Shown one piece after another: positions 41,592-42,542 of a stretch of DNA of 42,542 nt; position 1 is the first letter of the stretch, and each line of letters opens with the position of its first letter. The stretch comes from an uncultured Flavihumibacter sp. (lineage in GTDB: Bacteria > Bacteroidota > Bacteroidia > Chitinophagales > Chitinophagaceae), in assembly GCA_902168225.1 (NCBI GenBank), contig CABHOW010000117.1:1-42542 (forward strand), in the 5' to 3' direction. The notes below the pieces were generated by a model. That model was not told the origin of the DNA. It did not search any database and saw only the letters and a program-made list of their open reading frames with translations. A program made the translations under genes and the position numbers.

Positions 41592-42278
41592 TCCGTCACC
41601 CTGTCCGCCGCGGCGGAGTCGAAGGGCCATTTTCTTCCCATCCCTAAACTGAAAAGCAAGGGTAAAAGCAGGTGTTCTGGTAACAGCATTTATCTGTGGG
41701 TGTATTTGCATGCTTAAATCTTTGCTCACGTTGAACTGTTTTAAATGTGCAAAAACAGTAGCATCTACTACTTGCAACCCCCATGCTAAGATGAACCAAA
41801 GAACCGAATAGTCCCTATCTCGCCGGAAACTATTTCTATAATTTTGTAATGATCCTGTACTTAGATTAATCAGCTCCGGATCAATAGCTGCATAGTCGCT
41901 CGAGTCTCCTGCAGCTGCTTTTATCTTTGCATCATAAGCAAATTTGGTTTTTTTATAATAGTTATTATTATAAAAATAAGCAGCTGTGGGTATAGCCAAT
42001 AAGCCATAAACAATTGGAATTTTCCAATACTCTTTGTTGTATGCCTGTCCCCAACCGGGTATCATGGCCGATCTTCTTGTAGCTATTCTTGGATTATGAT
42101 TAGCCAACCAAGTAGAATCTTTTTTCTTTTTTATGATTTTACTGGAGTCGATAAAAGGAGTAACGCTATCTTGCTCTACTGAAACAATAAATCTATTGAT
42201 ACTATCCTTCTTATTCTGGGCATAAGTAGCGAGGATAGAAAACATAAAAAAAATTAATAGAATATTTTTTTTCATCAT
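41586..42278 (-). CDS. DUF5683 domain membrane protein
   Basis: 230 residues with a signal peptide (MMKKNILLIFFMFSILATYAQ region), a disordered charged stretch, then the DUF5683 core: ARRSAMIPGWGQAYNKEYWKIPIVYG near 66-91, a membrane helix, a coil region, and a second helix WFILAWGLQVVDATVFAHL near 161-179. The function is unknown. The last dozen residues (LRLRRGGQGDGR) are encoded by the GTCGAAGGG palindrome and heptads and do not look native. It starts five bases after the parB stop. Confidence 0.85.
   Translation of the reverse strand: MMKKNILLIFFMFSILATYAQNKKDSINRFIVSVEQDSVTPFIDSSKIIKKKKDSTWLANHNPRIATRRSAMIPGWGQAYNKEYWKIPIVYGLLAIPTAAYFYNNNYYKKTKFAYDAKIKAAAGDSSDYAAIDPELINLSTGSLQNYRNSFRRDRDYSVLWFILAWGLQVVDATVFAHLKQFNVSKDLSMQIHPQINAVTRTPAFTLAFQFRDGKKMALRLRRGGQGDGR
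41595..41627. repeat. Dispersed GTCACCCTG...GTCGAAGGGC repeat, copy 2
   Basis: Same ends as the copy at 38651, but the middle is the perfect palindrome TCCGCCGCGGCGGA. It lies inside the 3' end of the DUF5683 coding sequence and is much richer in GC than its surroundings. Confidence 0.8.
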
Positions 42279-42283
42279 AGCTA

Positions 42284-42488
42284 TTAGCTTACGGTAATAT
42301 TCATTTGATCTAATATTTTATTCAATTCATCTAATGAATAGTATTCAATAGTAATACTGCCGTATCCTTTTTTGTTATGTATCATTTTTACTTTTGTAGA
42401 AAAATGGGAAGCAAGGGTATCTTCAATTTTTTGATAAGCGGGTGGTAAATCGTTGTTATTTGGTTTAGCAACCGAGCCGGTTGTATTG
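42284..42488 (-). CDS. parB: ParB family chromosome-partition protein, C-terminal part
   Basis: About 67 real residues, starting within the genomic part at 42488. The text YQKIEDTLASHFSTKVK followed by MIHNKKGYGSITIEYYSLDELNKIL is the ParB C-terminal dimerisation domain. The nuclease-like CTPase and DNA-binding parts are missing because the contig ends. The apparent N-terminus MCIRDS comes from adapter sequence and is not protein. It binds parS sites and segregates the chromosome with ParA. It sits five bases before the DUF5683 gene. Confidence 0.88.
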
Positions 42489-42542
42489 CTGTCTCTTATA
42501 CACATCTGACGCTGCCGACGATCTACTCTGTGTAGATCTCGG
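42489..42542. other. Nextera/Illumina adapter read-through (not genomic)
   Basis: CTGTCTCTTATACACATCT (42489-42507) is the Tn5 mosaic end used in Nextera libraries. GACGCTGCCGACGA (to 42521) completes the read-1 adapter. TCTACTCT (42522-42529) sits where the i5 index belongs, and GTGTAGATCTCGG (42530-42542) is the start of the P5 sequence. Everything after 42488 should be trimmed. Confidence 0.98.

Noticed and set aside
1..42488. CRISPR arrays, prophage or insertion sequences
   Set aside because: No direct repeats with regular unique spacers, and no transposase, integrase or phage structural genes among the frames. The heptad arrays have no spacers.
42489..42505. MCIRDS as the N-terminus of ParB
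   Set aside because: These residues are encoded by the Nextera adapter; the real ParB continues off the contig end.

Overview
The window looks like the chromosome of a Bacteroidota bacterium, most likely family Chitinophagaceae or a close relative (inference). Evidence for this: AT-rich DNA; promoters of the Bacteroidota type (TAnnTTTG at -7) instead of strong Shine-Dalgarno sites; a PorW/SprE-type component of type IX secretion; a BshC bacillithiol enzyme; an epimerase-fold threonine dehydrogenase; and the order parB - DUF5683 - dapB. Both ends cut genes. The last 54 bases (42489-42542) are not genomic: they are Nextera/Illumina adapter read-through, so the true contig ends at 42488.

Layout. 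1-5546: flavin reductase (cut at the left edge), DUF2071 protein, sterol-desaturase family protein, DadA-like oxidoreductase, bshC. 5654-14525: class A PBP, PorW/SprE-like TPR protein, two small membrane proteins, SprT-like protein, sucC, YceI protein. 14590-20891: DinB, subtilase, bioB, rluD, lipB, DoxX, two-domain VOC protein. 20888-29654: PLP enzyme, orphan ABC ATPase, serine hydrolase, dienelactone hydrolase, an unknown protein, murQ with an amino-sugar kinase, S41 protease, GYF_2 protein. 29832-30431: a small cassette with tRNA-Lys(UUU) on one strand and, on the other, a GIY-YIG nuclease gene running into a second copy of the tRNA 3' part. 30483-36359: SDR, SAM hydrolase, lpd, PAS protein, DUF4197 protein. 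36426-42488: APC permease, kdsA, threonine dehydrogenase, beta-barrel protein, Rrf2 regulator, dapB, DUF5683 protein, parB (cut). Most genes are housekeeping: envelope building and recycling (PBP, murQ, kdsA, dapB), lipoate/biotin/2-oxoacid metabolism (lipB, bioB, lpd, sucC) and chromosome partition.

Three structures go beyond ordinary annotation. (1) The GIY-YIG gene ends on the same bases where a tRNA-like 3' part begins. That part is a 30-nt perfect inverted copy of the neighbouring tRNA-Lys 3' end, each copy has a terminator behind it, and the segment between could in principle invert while rebuilding the tRNA. (2) Degenerate direct repeats with a strict 7-bp period occur at seven loci. 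Each has its own heptamer spelling, several are paired head to head, and they lie at gene ends. One array lies in frame inside bshC. (3) Several genes have a -7 box only 3-5 nt before the ATG, suggesting leaderless mRNAs; two of these boxes are built into the tail of the upstream gene.
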